Source of the DNA: an uncultured Alphaproteobacteria bacterium
GTDB lineage: Bacteria; Pseudomonadota; Alphaproteobacteria; RF32; CAG-239
Assembly (NCBI GenBank): GCA_934254925.1
Contig: CAKQMD010000010.1
Span: 1-50,923, forward strand
Direction: 5' to 3'
DNA length: 50,923 nt
The notes under the pieces were generated by a model that did no database searches, was not told the origin of the DNA, and was given only the letters and a program-made list of their open reading frames with translations. Shown in pieces: positions 15,010 through 22,459 of the stretch (the stretch's first letter is position 1; each line of letters starts with the position of its first letter). Made by a program: the position numbers and the translations under genes.

Positions 15010-15279
15010 TTATTTTCTCAAGTCGAGCTTTTTAATGATATCCTGATATCTGCTTTCGCTTTTGCCTTTCAGATAATCCAAAAGGTGGCGGCGTTTGCCC
15101 ACCATTTTCATCAACCCCAGACGAGAATGCGTATCTTTGGCATGGGTGTTGAAGTGGTTGATCAGGTTGTTGATTCTGACGGTCCAGATCGCGATCTGAA
15201 CTTCGGGAGAACCGGTATCATTGGGATTCAAGCCATAAGCTTTGATAACTTCTTGTTTTTTGTCTTTAGTAATCGACAT
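15010..15279 (-). CDS. rpsO: 30S ribosomal protein S15
   Basis: 89 residues, exact family length. Contains the S15 signature region (TGSPEVQIAIWTVRINNLINHF) and the conserved DTHSRLGLMKMVGKRRHLLDYL segment that binds the 16S rRNA central domain. The start codon follows AAAGGAAAATTAAG. It lies 18 bp after truB on the same strand and is followed by pnp, the common truB-rpsO-pnp order. Confidence 0.98.
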   Translation of the reverse strand: MSITKDKKQEVIKAYGLNPNDTGSPEVQIAIWTVRINNLINHFNTHAKDTHSRLGLMKMVGKRRHLLDYLKGKSESRYQDIIKKLDLRK

Positions 15280-15297
15280 CTTAATTTTCCTTTATTT

Positions 15298-16206
15298 TTA
15301 CAGGTTAAAAACCCGGACGGGGGAAATTTTTCTTTCCTCCACCCGAACCATTGCGATCAACTTTCCTCGGCACACGGCCGCCGCTTCCCGATGATACAAA
15401 TGCGAAACCGCATAATTCTTCGGCGACAGGCTCTGGCCTTGCTTAAGTTTTTCGGCGTCTGCCTCGGATACGGCAATGTCCGCGATGTCGCGCAGACATG
15501 TCATGACCGGCAGCAATACTCTTGCGAGATCCTCACCATATACCATATTTTTTATATTTTCCAGTAAAATCTTCTCACTCAGGTCAAATTGGCCGCATTT
15601 TGTTCGCCGCAGCTCCTGCAAATGCCCGCAACTGCCGAGTTTTTCGGCCAAATCCTGTCCCAAAGTCCGCACATAAGTCCCTTTTGAGCAAACCACGCGG
15701 AATTTTGCCCGATTCTCCGGCAAAACCGCCAACAGCTCCAAGGCCGAAATCGTAACGATTCGTTCCGGCATTTCCACCGCCTCGCCGCGACGAACCCGGT
15801 CATAAGCCCGCTGCCCGTTGATCTTGATGGCCGAATAAGCCGGCGGAACTTGTCTGATCTCCCCGACAAAAGCCTGCAAAACCGCTAAAATCTCCTCCTT
15901 TGACGGAATCTTTTCGCATCGGGAACAAATCGGCGTTTCCGTGTCTCCGCTGGGAGTTGCCTCCCCCCATTTGACCACGAATTCATATTCTTTCATGCCC
16001 TCCGTCACATAGGGCAACAGTTTGGTCGCTTCCCCAAAAGCAATCGGCAGCACGCCGGTCGCAAAAGGATCTAAAGTTCCCGCATGCCCGTTTTTCTGCG
16101 CATTAAACAGGCGCCGGGTCAAATTGACGACCTCAGTTGACCCCATCCCCTGGGGCTTGTCAACAACCAGCCAGCCATTAACCGGATTTCCTTTTTTATG
16201 ACGCAT
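15298..16206 (-). CDS. truB: tRNA pseudouridine-55 synthase TruB
   Basis: 302 residues. The catalytic Asp lies in GHAGTLDPFATGVLPIAFG. Other family marks are GWLVVDKPQGMGSTEVV at the start, PPAYSAIKINGQRAYDRVRRGE, and CSKGTYVRTLGQDLAEKLG; a degenerate PUA-like C-terminus follows. It makes pseudouridine at position 55 of tRNAs. The start is preceded by GGAAAGGAAAAAAT. In most relatives truB directly follows rbfA; here a divergent lipoprotein gene lies in between and truB has its own promoter. Confidence 0.97.
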   Translation of the reverse strand: MRHKKGNPVNGWLVVDKPQGMGSTEVVNLTRRLFNAQKNGHAGTLDPFATGVLPIAFGEATKLLPYVTEGMKEYEFVVKWGEATPSGDTETPICSRCEKIPSKEEILAVLQAFVGEIRQVPPAYSAIKINGQRAYDRVRRGEAVEMPERIVTISALELLAVLPENRAKFRVVCSKGTYVRTLGQDLAEKLGSCGHLQELRRTKCGQFDLSEKILLENIKNMVYGEDLARVLLPVMTCLRDIADIAVSEADAEKLKQGQSLSPKNYAVSHLYHREAAAVCRGKLIAMVRVEERKISPVRVFNL

Positions 16207-16229
16207 ATTTTTTCCTTTCCTTTTCAGGC

Positions 16230-16258
16230 AGACTAACCGCGAAAAGCAAACTTGTCAA
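16230..16258 (-). promoter_or_regulatory. truB-rpsO promoter
   Basis: Minus strand: -35 TTGACA (16253-16258), 17-bp spacer, -10 TAGTCT (16230-16235), 23 bp before the truB ATG. Confidence 0.65.
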
Positions 16259-16263
16259 ACGCC

Positions 16264-16290
16264 TTGACACTTAGACAAAAATATTATAAA
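16264..16290 (+). promoter_or_regulatory. Promoter of the lipoprotein gene
   Basis: -35 TTGACA (16264-16269), short 15-bp spacer, -10 TATAAA (16285-16290), 29 bp before the ATG. It is back to back with the truB promoter. Confidence 0.4.
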
Positions 16291-16319
16291 ACCAAAGCAT
16301 CATCTAAAATTATGTGCTT

Positions 16320-16814
16320 ATGAAAAATAAATTATTAATAGCATGCGCCGTTTTGGCACTGTCACTCTTCGGCTGCACCGTAAAAAAGCGGCTGGTTTAC
16401 CTGCCAGAACAAGTCGGCGGTGTTAACTATCAAACGCCGACGCAAGAAGAAAAGCTCCCTTGTTTGCTGGATTCCCAAACCACGCAAAAATATTTGGAAA
16501 AAAAATGTCAAAAATGGTTTTTGAATCCGCAATTTAAGATTCATAAAATGTTTTTGATCGACAACGGCGTCACCGCCGACAAACCAAATATCTTATGGGT
16601 CGGTTATCGTTATGACACCGAAACCTTTTACATGACGGACCTTTGGGGCAAAAGCTTCCAAGTGACGGATGCCGCAATCCCCAACCGCAGCATCAAAAGG
16701 AGTTTCCGCATTGACGGAGACGAATACCGGATTTTCGTTCGGCACGACAAAATCATCATTGTCCCGCCGCGTGACAAAAGATATCCGACCACAACAAAAA
16801 CGCTCCCAAAATGA
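16320..16814 (+). CDS. Predicted lipoprotein, function unknown
   Basis: 164 residues. The N-terminus MKNKLLIACAVLALSLFGC is a short positively charged start, a hydrophobic stretch and a possible lipobox with Cys19 (LFGC; Phe at -2 is atypical). The mature part has a Cys pair (LPCLLD, KKCQKW) and a beta-rich C-terminal half (YRYDTETFYMTDLWGKSFQV). I do not recognise the family. The gene points opposite to its neighbours and interrupts the usual rbfA-truB link. The ATG at 16320 has no clear Shine-Dalgarno; a GTG six bases earlier is possible. Its stop lies inside the terminator hairpin. Confidence 0.75.
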   Translation: MKNKLLIACAVLALSLFGCTVKKRLVYLPEQVGGVNYQTPTQEEKLPCLLDSQTTQKYLEKKCQKWFLNPQFKIHKMFLIDNGVTADKPNILWVGYRYDTETFYMTDLWGKSFQVTDAAIPNRSIKRSFRIDGDEYRIFVRHDKIIIVPPRDKRYPTTTKTLPK

Positions 16815-16827
16815 GAGCGTTTTTTTC
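16796..16827. terminator. Bidirectional terminator overlapping the lipoprotein stop
   Basis: ACGCTC (16800-16805) pairs with GAGCGT (16815-16820), followed by seven T. It overlaps the end of the lipoprotein gene and reaches the rbfA stop, so it can serve both. Confidence 0.85.
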
Positions 16828-17207
16828 TAGCCGATTTTCAGATCCGCCGCCACCTTGGGATCCTTGAGCAAACGCTCAATCTTGTCCACTTCGGCAAAAG
16901 TCTCGTCGATTCTAAAATTGATTTCCGGCACATAGCGCAAAGACGTCTTGCACCCGACCTGCTTGCGAAAATGATTGGCCGCCAACTGCAACCCGCCCAA
17001 CACTTCTTTCAAAAAAGCACCGTTTGTCGTCATAAAATAAACCGAAGCATACTTTAAATCAGGCGAAACTCGCACCTCGATAATCGTTACCATCGTGTCG
17101 ATTCCTTCCAAATTACGCACTTCTCCGCGTTCAATCTCGCTGGCAATGATCTTCTTAATTTCCTGCCCGACTTTCAGCTGCCTTTGCGAAGGCTCTTTCT
17201 CCGCCAT
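16827..17207 (-). CDS. rbfA: Ribosome-binding factor A
   Basis: 126 residues. RbfA KH-like fold with SQRQLKVGQEIKKIIASEI at the start, VTIIEVRVSPDLKYASVYF in the middle and LRYVPEINFRIDETFAEVDKIERLL at the end. It binds the 30S subunit during late 16S rRNA maturation and cold adaptation. The start follows GAGGGAGAAAAGAA. Here rbfA lies 68 bp downstream of ftsK rather than after infB, so the standard infB-rbfA-truB order is broken. Confidence 0.95.
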   Translation of the reverse strand: MAEKEPSQRQLKVGQEIKKIIASEIERGEVRNLEGIDTMVTIIEVRVSPDLKYASVYFMTTNGAFLKEVLGGLQLAANHFRKQVGCKTSLRYVPEINFRIDETFAEVDKIERLLKDPKVAADLKIG

Positions 17208-17275
17208 TTCTTTTCTCCCTCAAATGAATTTACATATCATATATACGGGAACAAGACATTTAGCAAGTAAAATAA

Positions 17276-19543
17276 CTACAAAACTTCGCGTCGTCCCACG
17301 TGGTCGGCAGCCGACACCACGCCTTCCTGCTCCATCCGGTCAATCAGGGACGCCGCCCGATTATAGCCGATTCGCAGCTTGCGCTGAATATAACTGGTCG
17401 AAGCTTTTTTGTCGGTTTGAACAATTTCCACCGCCTGACGATACAGATCCTCGTCGCTGCCGCTGCCGAAATCACCGCTGTCAAATACGGCCTTCCCTGC
17501 TCCTCCTTTATTGTCGTTGAGCTCACCTTCGGTCACGCCCTCAACATATTCCGGTGCCTTTTGCGATTTCAAAAACTCGACCACCTGCTCAACGTCGCTG
17601 TCTTTGACAAAACTGCCGTGAACGCGGATCGGCCGCTGCCCTGCCGGCATGTAAAGCATATCGCCCATGCCGAGCAATTGTTCGGCCCCCTGTTCGCCGA
17701 GAATTGTCCGGCTGTCGATCTTCGATGTCACCTGAAAACTGATACGCGTCGGGAAATTGGCCTTAATGGTCCCGGTAATCACGTCCACCGACGGCCGCTG
17801 TGTCGACATGATCAGGTGAATACCGGCGGCGCGCGCCATCTGCGCCAGACGCTGAATGGCCGCTTCCACGTCTTTTCCCGCCACCAGCATCAGATCCGCC
17901 ATCTCGTCAACCACGATCACGATATAAGGCAGCGGCGTCAAATCCAAATCCTGCTCTTCATAAATGGGCTTGCCCGTTTCCATGTCAAAACCGGTCTGCA
18001 CCGTCCGTGTGACCTTGCCGCCGCTTTGCCGCAACTCTTCCAATTTTTTGTTATAACCGGAAATATTGCGAACGTTAAGCTGCGTCATCGCCCGGTAACG
18101 GTCTTCCATTTCCCGCACTGCCCATTTCAGACCGATCACCGCCTTGGCCGGATCGGTAATCACCGGCGTCAGCAAATGCGGAATGCCGTTATACATGGTA
18201 AATTCCAACATTTTGGGGTCAATCATCATCAGCTTGCACTCTTCCGGCCGCATCTTAAACAACAGGGACAAAATCATTGAGTTCACGCCGACGGATTTTC
18301 CCGATCCCGTCGTTCCCGCCACCAACAAATGCGGCATTTTTGCCAAATCGGCATAAACGTTTTTGCCGCCGATATCTTTTCCAAGCGTAATATTCAGGCT
18401 GTTTTTGGACTCTCTAAACTCCTTATCCTCGAACAAATCCCGCAAATAGACAATCTCCCGGCTTTGATTCGGCATTTCAATACCGATGGTATTGGACCCC
18501 GGCACTACCGCAATACGCACCGACACCGCCGACATCGAACGCGCAATATCGTCCGCCAACCCGATTACCCGAGCCGTTTTCGTCCCCGGTGCCGGTTCCA
18601 GCTCATACAGGGTCACCACCGGTCCCGGACGCACTTTGACGATTTTGCCGTTCACACCGAATTCCTGCAAAACCGTTTCCAACTCGCGGGCAATATTGTC
18701 CAACTCTTTCTCGCTGAGGTGAGTGCCGCCCTTGTTTTTGTTGGGCGTCAGCAAATTGATGTCCGGACATCTGTAGCCGTCGTTAACCGTCTTTTTGCCG
18801 CTCTCGGCTTTCTCTGCACGAACGGTCTCTTCTTTCAGCTTGGGTTCGATTTTCTCTCGCGGTGCTTTTTCCTTGCGCGGCCGCTCGGTCCTGACTTTTT
18901 CCTTTTTCTCGCCCCGGACGGAAAGCTTTTTGACGCCGCGGACGATCAAACGGACAAAACGCATAAAAGTGACGACTGCCCAACGCAAAGCCCGATACCA
19001 GTCCTTAAAGGTAATACCGACAGCCAAATTGAAACCCAAGAGGGCGATCCACAACGTCGTCGCCGCCACCAAAACGTCGGCATATGCCCAAACGTAAAAA
19101 CGCCTGACCAGCGTCATCACCTGTTTGCTAAAAAAGACACCGACTTTGCCGCCGGGTTCAAAACCGCCCCAAACCTGCGGCAGCAGACTGACGAAAATAC
19201 TTAAGCACAAAATGCCGCAACACCAGGCAAAAAAGCGCAAATAAGGATGCCATATTTCACGGCGACGCAAAAGCTGATACCCCCAAACCAAAGGCGCAAT
19301 CAAAAACAACGGCAAAACCACGCCAAACCAAGTCAGGGTAAAATCCGCCGCGCCGGCGCCGAAAGAACCGAGCCAATTTTTGACCTCTGTGTCTCCGGCA
19401 ACGTTGAAAGCGGTATCTGCGGGAGAATAGCCGATGACCCCGATCAATACCGCCAAAGTAAAGACAAGCAGGAGCCCTCCGCTGCCGCAGCGTAAAATCT
19501 TTTTGAACAGAGTTGGTTCTTTTTGCTTTTTCTTCTTCGCCAT
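17276..19543 (-). CDS. ftsK: DNA translocase FtsK
   Basis: 755 residues. Four N-terminal membrane segments (about 20-200) are followed by a short, highly charged Lys/Glu/Arg linker (about 210-250) and the motor: Walker A GTTGSGKS, Walker B YIVIVVDEMADLM, and STQRPSVDVITG. The C-terminal gamma winged helix (KASTSYIQRKLRIGYNRAASLIDRMEQEG) reads KOPS-type polar DNA sequences. It moves chromosome termini through the septum and activates XerCD recombination; a XerD-like gene is at 38227-39129. It follows the degenerate HIT gene after 12 bp and is likely co-transcribed with it and rbfA. Confidence 0.97.
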   Translation of the reverse strand: MAKKKKQKEPTLFKKILRCGSGGLLLVFTLAVLIGVIGYSPADTAFNVAGDTEVKNWLGSFGAGAADFTLTWFGVVLPLFLIAPLVWGYQLLRRREIWHPYLRFFAWCCGILCLSIFVSLLPQVWGGFEPGGKVGVFFSKQVMTLVRRFYVWAYADVLVAATTLWIALLGFNLAVGITFKDWYRALRWAVVTFMRFVRLIVRGVKKLSVRGEKKEKVRTERPRKEKAPREKIEPKLKEETVRAEKAESGKKTVNDGYRCPDINLLTPNKNKGGTHLSEKELDNIARELETVLQEFGVNGKIVKVRPGPVVTLYELEPAPGTKTARVIGLADDIARSMSAVSVRIAVVPGSNTIGIEMPNQSREIVYLRDLFEDKEFRESKNSLNITLGKDIGGKNVYADLAKMPHLLVAGTTGSGKSVGVNSMILSLLFKMRPEECKLMMIDPKMLEFTMYNGIPHLLTPVITDPAKAVIGLKWAVREMEDRYRAMTQLNVRNISGYNKKLEELRQSGGKVTRTVQTGFDMETGKPIYEEQDLDLTPLPYIVIVVDEMADLMLVAGKDVEAAIQRLAQMARAAGIHLIMSTQRPSVDVITGTIKANFPTRISFQVTSKIDSRTILGEQGAEQLLGMGDMLYMPAGQRPIRVHGSFVKDSDVEQVVEFLKSQKAPEYVEGVTEGELNDNKGGAGKAVFDSGDFGSGSDEDLYRQAVEIVQTDKKASTSYIQRKLRIGYNRAASLIDRMEQEGVVSAADHVGRREVL

Positions 19544-19555
19544 ATCTTTGTCCGT

Positions 19556-19981
19556 TTAGTTCTGAAAAAATCTTTTGTCCGTCATTTTAATCATAATCTC
19601 GCGCCGGATCTTCGCCGTGATGTCTTTCCGAGTTTCATCGTCATAAGGCTTTGCCCGGTGCTGCCAGGCCATACCGGGCCAAGCGGCGTCATTTTGGCAC
19701 CGACTGATCAAGCCAACATAAAGCTCGTCTTTATCCCCGGGAATGGCGATGTCGATCCTTTCGGTTTCAAAAACCTCGTTCAAAGCTTCTTCCGCCAGAG
19801 CCGTTTCCCGCATCAGCTGCAAACGGTCTTCCATACAGATCTCGCGCATGTTTCTGGCCTTTTTTCCGCGCAAGACCAAACGCAACCACGGGAACAGGCT
19901 GTTTTCTTCCAAAAAAACCGCACAGAGCTTAAGGTCGACCACATGGTTTTGACCGGCCGGATCCGAAACATTTTGCCGCAT
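19556..19981 (-). CDS. HIT-family protein with lost active-site histidines
   Basis: 141 residues. The sequence follows alphaproteobacterial HIT-domain proteins: HVVDLKLCAVFLEENSLFPW, LRLVLRGKKARNM, EDRLQLMRETALAEEAL, then NDAAWPGMAW, matching the usual RRDDAAWPGPVWG tail. The catalytic HxHxH motif, normally in a QLHVHVIARR context, is replaced by ELYVGLISRC (86-95), so no motif histidines remain. HIT proteins are nucleotide hydrolases or transferases; this one is probably inactive or binds without hydrolysis. The start follows AGGATGTTAAT. First gene of a probable HIT-ftsK-rbfA unit. Confidence 0.8.
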   Translation of the reverse strand: MRQNVSDPAGQNHVVDLKLCAVFLEENSLFPWLRLVLRGKKARNMREICMEDRLQLMRETALAEEALNEVFETERIDIAIPGDKDELYVGLISRCQNDAAWPGMAWQHRAKPYDDETRKDITAKIRREIMIKMTDKRFFQN

Positions 19982-20010
19982 ATTAACATCCTATAAAGCC
20001 GTTTTAAAAC

Positions 20011-20036
20011 TTGACTTTATCATATTATTCTATAAT
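20011..20036 (+). promoter_or_regulatory. fabD promoter candidate
   Basis: A perfect TATAAT (20031-20036) and TTGACT (20011-20016) lie 35-60 bp before the fabD ATG. The spacer is only 14 bp, so the true -35 may be elsewhere. Confidence 0.35.
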
Positions 20037-20070
20037 CCTTTACAAGATATTAATATTCAAGGATACCTAA

Positions 20071-21021
20071 ATGAAAAGAGCTTTTGTATTTCCCGGCCAA
20101 GGGTCTCAGTTTGTCGGCATGGGAAAAGAACTGGCGGACAATTTTTCCTCCGCCAAAGAAGTTTTTCAAGAAGTCAATGAAGCATTATCCCAAGACTTAT
20201 TCAAACTCATGAGCGAAGGCCCGGAAACGGACCTCACGCTGACGGCAAATGCCCAGCCGGCCCTGATGGCCAACTCGCTGGCCGTTGTTCGGGTCTTGGA
20301 AAAAGACTTCGGCGTCAGCCTGAAAGACAAAGCGGCTTACGTGGCCGGCCATTCCCTCGGAGAATATTCCGCGGCCTGTGCGGCCGGTGTTTTTTCACTG
20401 AGCGAAACGGCCCGCCTGCTGCGCACCCGCGGCGAAGCCATGCAGAAAGCCGTTCCCGTCGGCGTCGGCGGTATGGCGGCCGTCATCGGCCTGAGTTTTA
20501 CCGAAACGCAAAAACTGGCGCAAACCTGCAGCGATGATCAGTATTTTTGCGTCACTGCCAACGACAATGCCGACGGTCAGGTGGTCATTTCCGGCCACAT
20601 GCAGGCAATTGACAAAGCCGTTGCCGTCGCCGGCCCGGAATTTGGCGCCAAACGCTGCCTCAAACTCCCGGTCAGCGCCCCGTTCCACAGTCCGCTGATG
20701 GAACCGGCCCGTTTGGTAATGGCCGAAGCCTTAAGCAAAGTTGCCGCTTGCAAACCGCAGATTCCCCTGATCGCCAACGTCTTGGCCCAAGCCGTTGATG
20801 ACGAAAAAGAAATCATAAAACGCCTGATCGAACAGGTGACCGGTTCGGTCCGTTGGCGTGAAAGTGTCATCTACATGAAACAAAACGGCGTCACCGACGT
20901 CATTGAACTCGGCGCCGGAAAAGTGCTTTCCGGAATCGTCAAGAGAAGCGACAAGGAAATGAACGCCTTGTCCGTCGGTTCGCCGAGCGAAATCGAGCAG
21001 TTAGCCCAAAGTTTACAATAA
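20071..21021 (+). CDS. fabD: Malonyl-CoA:ACP transacylase
   Basis: 316 residues, full length. N-terminal FVFPGQGSQFVGMG, nucleophile elbow GHSLGEYSA with catalytic Ser, and catalytic His in VSAPFHSPLM. It transfers malonyl from CoA to acyl carrier protein to begin fatty-acid elongation. The start ATG follows CAAGGATACCTAA. fabG follows 78 bp later. In many proteobacteria acpP and fabF come next; here a terminator follows fabG instead. Confidence 0.97.
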   Translation: MKRAFVFPGQGSQFVGMGKELADNFSSAKEVFQEVNEALSQDLFKLMSEGPETDLTLTANAQPALMANSLAVVRVLEKDFGVSLKDKAAYVAGHSLGEYSAACAAGVFSLSETARLLRTRGEAMQKAVPVGVGGMAAVIGLSFTETQKLAQTCSDDQYFCVTANDNADGQVVISGHMQAIDKAVAVAGPEFGAKRCLKLPVSAPFHSPLMEPARLVMAEALSKVAACKPQIPLIANVLAQAVDDEKEIIKRLIEQVTGSVRWRESVIYMKQNGVTDVIELGAGKVLSGIVKRSDKEMNALSVGSPSEIEQLAQSLQ

Positions 21022-21099
21022 ATGATAACAGACAAAGGAACGCCGGCGACGGCATAAAAAGCTTTCGCCTGTCCGTTCCGCCATAAAGGAGAAACACCA

Positions 21100-21837
21100 A
21101 TGTTCAGATTAGATAACAAAGTAGCACTCATCACCGGCGCCGCCGGCGGTATCGGCAACAAAATTGCCCGCACCCTGCATGCTCAAGGTGCCATTCTGGC
21201 CCTGACCGACATGCGGGAAGAACCCATGCTCAAGTTAAAAGAAGAACTGGGCGGCAACGTTGAAGTCTTCACCGCCAACCTGACCAACGCCGAAGACGTC
21301 AAAAGCCTGGTCGAAAAAGTGGAAGAAAAACTCGGTCGTATCGACATTCTGGTCAACAACGCCGGCTTAACCCGCGACAACCTCTTCATCCGCATGAGCG
21401 ACGAAGACTGGCAGCTGGTTTTGGACGTTAACCTTTCCGCCGGCTTCAAATTGGCCAAAGCGGCCGTCCGCGGCATGATGAAACGCCGTTTTGGCCGCAT
21501 TATCGGCATAGCTTCCGTCGTCGGCGTCACCGGAAACGCCGGCCAAGCCAACTATTCTGCCTCCAAAGCCGGCATGATCGCCATGAACAAATGCCTGGCG
21601 CAAGAAGTCGGTTCCCGCGGCATTACCGTCAATTCGATTGCACCCGGCTTCATCAGAACGCCGATGACTGACGTGTTGCCTGAAGACGTCAAAGCCGCTT
21701 TGCTGGCTAAAATCCCCGAAGGCAAACTCGGCGAAGCGCAGGATATCGCCAATGTCGTGGCCTTCCTGGCTTCTGACGAAGCGCAGTATATCACCGGCCA
21801 AACCATCAACATCAACGGCGGAATGGCGATGATCTAG
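21100..21837 (+). CDS. fabG: 3-oxoacyl-ACP reductase
   Basis: 245 residues. Short-chain dehydrogenase with the NADPH-binding TGAAGGIG motif, NNAG, catalytic Ser in IGIASVVG, and YSASK; the C-terminus GQTININGGMAMI is typical of FabG. It reduces 3-oxoacyl-ACP in the second step of elongation. The start is preceded by AAAGGAGAAACACCA. Next to fabD, and probably co-transcribed with it. Confidence 0.96.
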   Translation: MFRLDNKVALITGAAGGIGNKIARTLHAQGAILALTDMREEPMLKLKEELGGNVEVFTANLTNAEDVKSLVEKVEEKLGRIDILVNNAGLTRDNLFIRMSDEDWQLVLDVNLSAGFKLAKAAVRGMMKRRFGRIIGIASVVGVTGNAGQANYSASKAGMIAMNKCLAQEVGSRGITVNSIAPGFIRTPMTDVLPEDVKAALLAKIPEGKLGEAQDIANVVAFLASDEAQYITGQTININGGMAMI

Positions 21838-21850
21838 AAAGAACTTTTGC

Positions 21851-21878
21851 AAAACCCCGGTCATGCCGGGGTTTTTTT
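21851..21878 (+). terminator. Intrinsic terminator of fabDG
   Basis: CCCCGG (21855-21860) pairs with CCGGGG (21866-21871), then a T run, 14 bp past the fabG stop. Confidence 0.92.
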
Positions 21879-21910
21879 ATTGACCGTCCGATCGGAAATA
21901 TTCGGAAAAC

Positions 21911-21942
21911 AAAAAAAGGAAGCCTGAAAGACTTCCTTTTTC
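21911..21942 (-). terminator. Terminator of the 43-residue membrane protein gene
   Basis: GGAAG/CTTCC stem with A and T runs on both sides, 26 bp beyond the small gene; it can act in both directions. Confidence 0.7.
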
Positions 21943-21967
21943 TTTTTAGATCCTTAAAAGGATATGA

Positions 21968-22099
21968 TCAAATACCACCATAACCCCCTGTATCAGGAAA
22001 ATGGGGTTCATCAGGACCTTCACCGGCACCTGTTGCAACAATATAACCAACGGAAACAGCCCATGCTCCGCCAACTACTAAAGCAATCAATAAGCCCAT
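21968..22099 (-). CDS. Small single-pass membrane protein, 43 residues
   Basis: 43 residues starting MGLLIALVVGGAWAVSVGY, one membrane segment (about 2-24), then a tail rich in Gly, Asp, Glu and Pro (GEGPDEPHFPDTGGYGGI). The ATG at 22099 has AGGAGG four bases upstream. A longer in-frame version (start 22129, 53 residues, or further upstream) is open but has a weaker ribosome-binding site. Family unknown. A terminator follows and a promoter-like sequence lies about 190 bp upstream, so it appears to be an independent small gene. Confidence 0.6.
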   Translation of the reverse strand: MGLLIALVVGGAWAVSVGYIVATGAGEGPDEPHFPDTGGYGGI

Positions 22100-22290
22100 A
22101 AGACCTCCTATTTTAAACGAAAGCGACATTGCTTCCGGTTTTTTCTCATAAAAACATCTTACTATTAAAACAGAAGTCAAAATCAAACGAACCTTTAAGC
22201 CTTTGGCATCCGAAGAGGCAAAACGCTAAAATTCATCCTTTTAAAGAACAAAGCCAAAATAGTAAGAACAATAATTGTTTTTCACTGAAG

Positions 22291-22319
22291 ATAATGGCCG
22301 ATTCTGTCGAAACATTCAA
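22291..22319 (-). promoter_or_regulatory. Promoter candidate for the small membrane protein gene
   Basis: Minus strand: -35 TTGAAT (22314-22319), 17-bp spacer, -10 CATTAT (22291-22296). Nothing else on this strand lies between it and the small gene. Confidence 0.45.
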
Positions 22320-22412
22320 GATAAATATTTGAATTTATTAAAAATTTTCAACTTGAATTTCTCATAAAAGTATTTACAATAAAAAAACAGCACTCTTCTA
22401 AAAAGACAAACC

Positions 22413-22446
22413 AAAAACGCCCCGTCAACTGACGAGGCGTTTTTTC
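22413..22446 (-). terminator. Intrinsic terminator of the rimP-nusA-ylxR-infB operon
   Basis: ACGCC-CGTC...GACG-GGCGT hairpin flanked by A and T runs, 14 bp past the infB stop. Confidence 0.9.
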
Positions 22447-22459
22447 GATGACCAAAGGA

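Larger units (their letters stand above)
22100..22459 (-). other. 360-bp AT-rich region without a recognised gene
   Basis: Between the small membrane protein and infB. It holds a minus-strand promoter-like pair and the infB terminator (both listed separately), and a perfect AACAAT-A-ATTGTT palindrome (22267-22279) just downstream of the predicted start point. The predicted transcript leader before the small gene is about 185 bases, long enough for an RNA regulatory element, but I recognise no riboswitch family. Confidence 0.4.
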
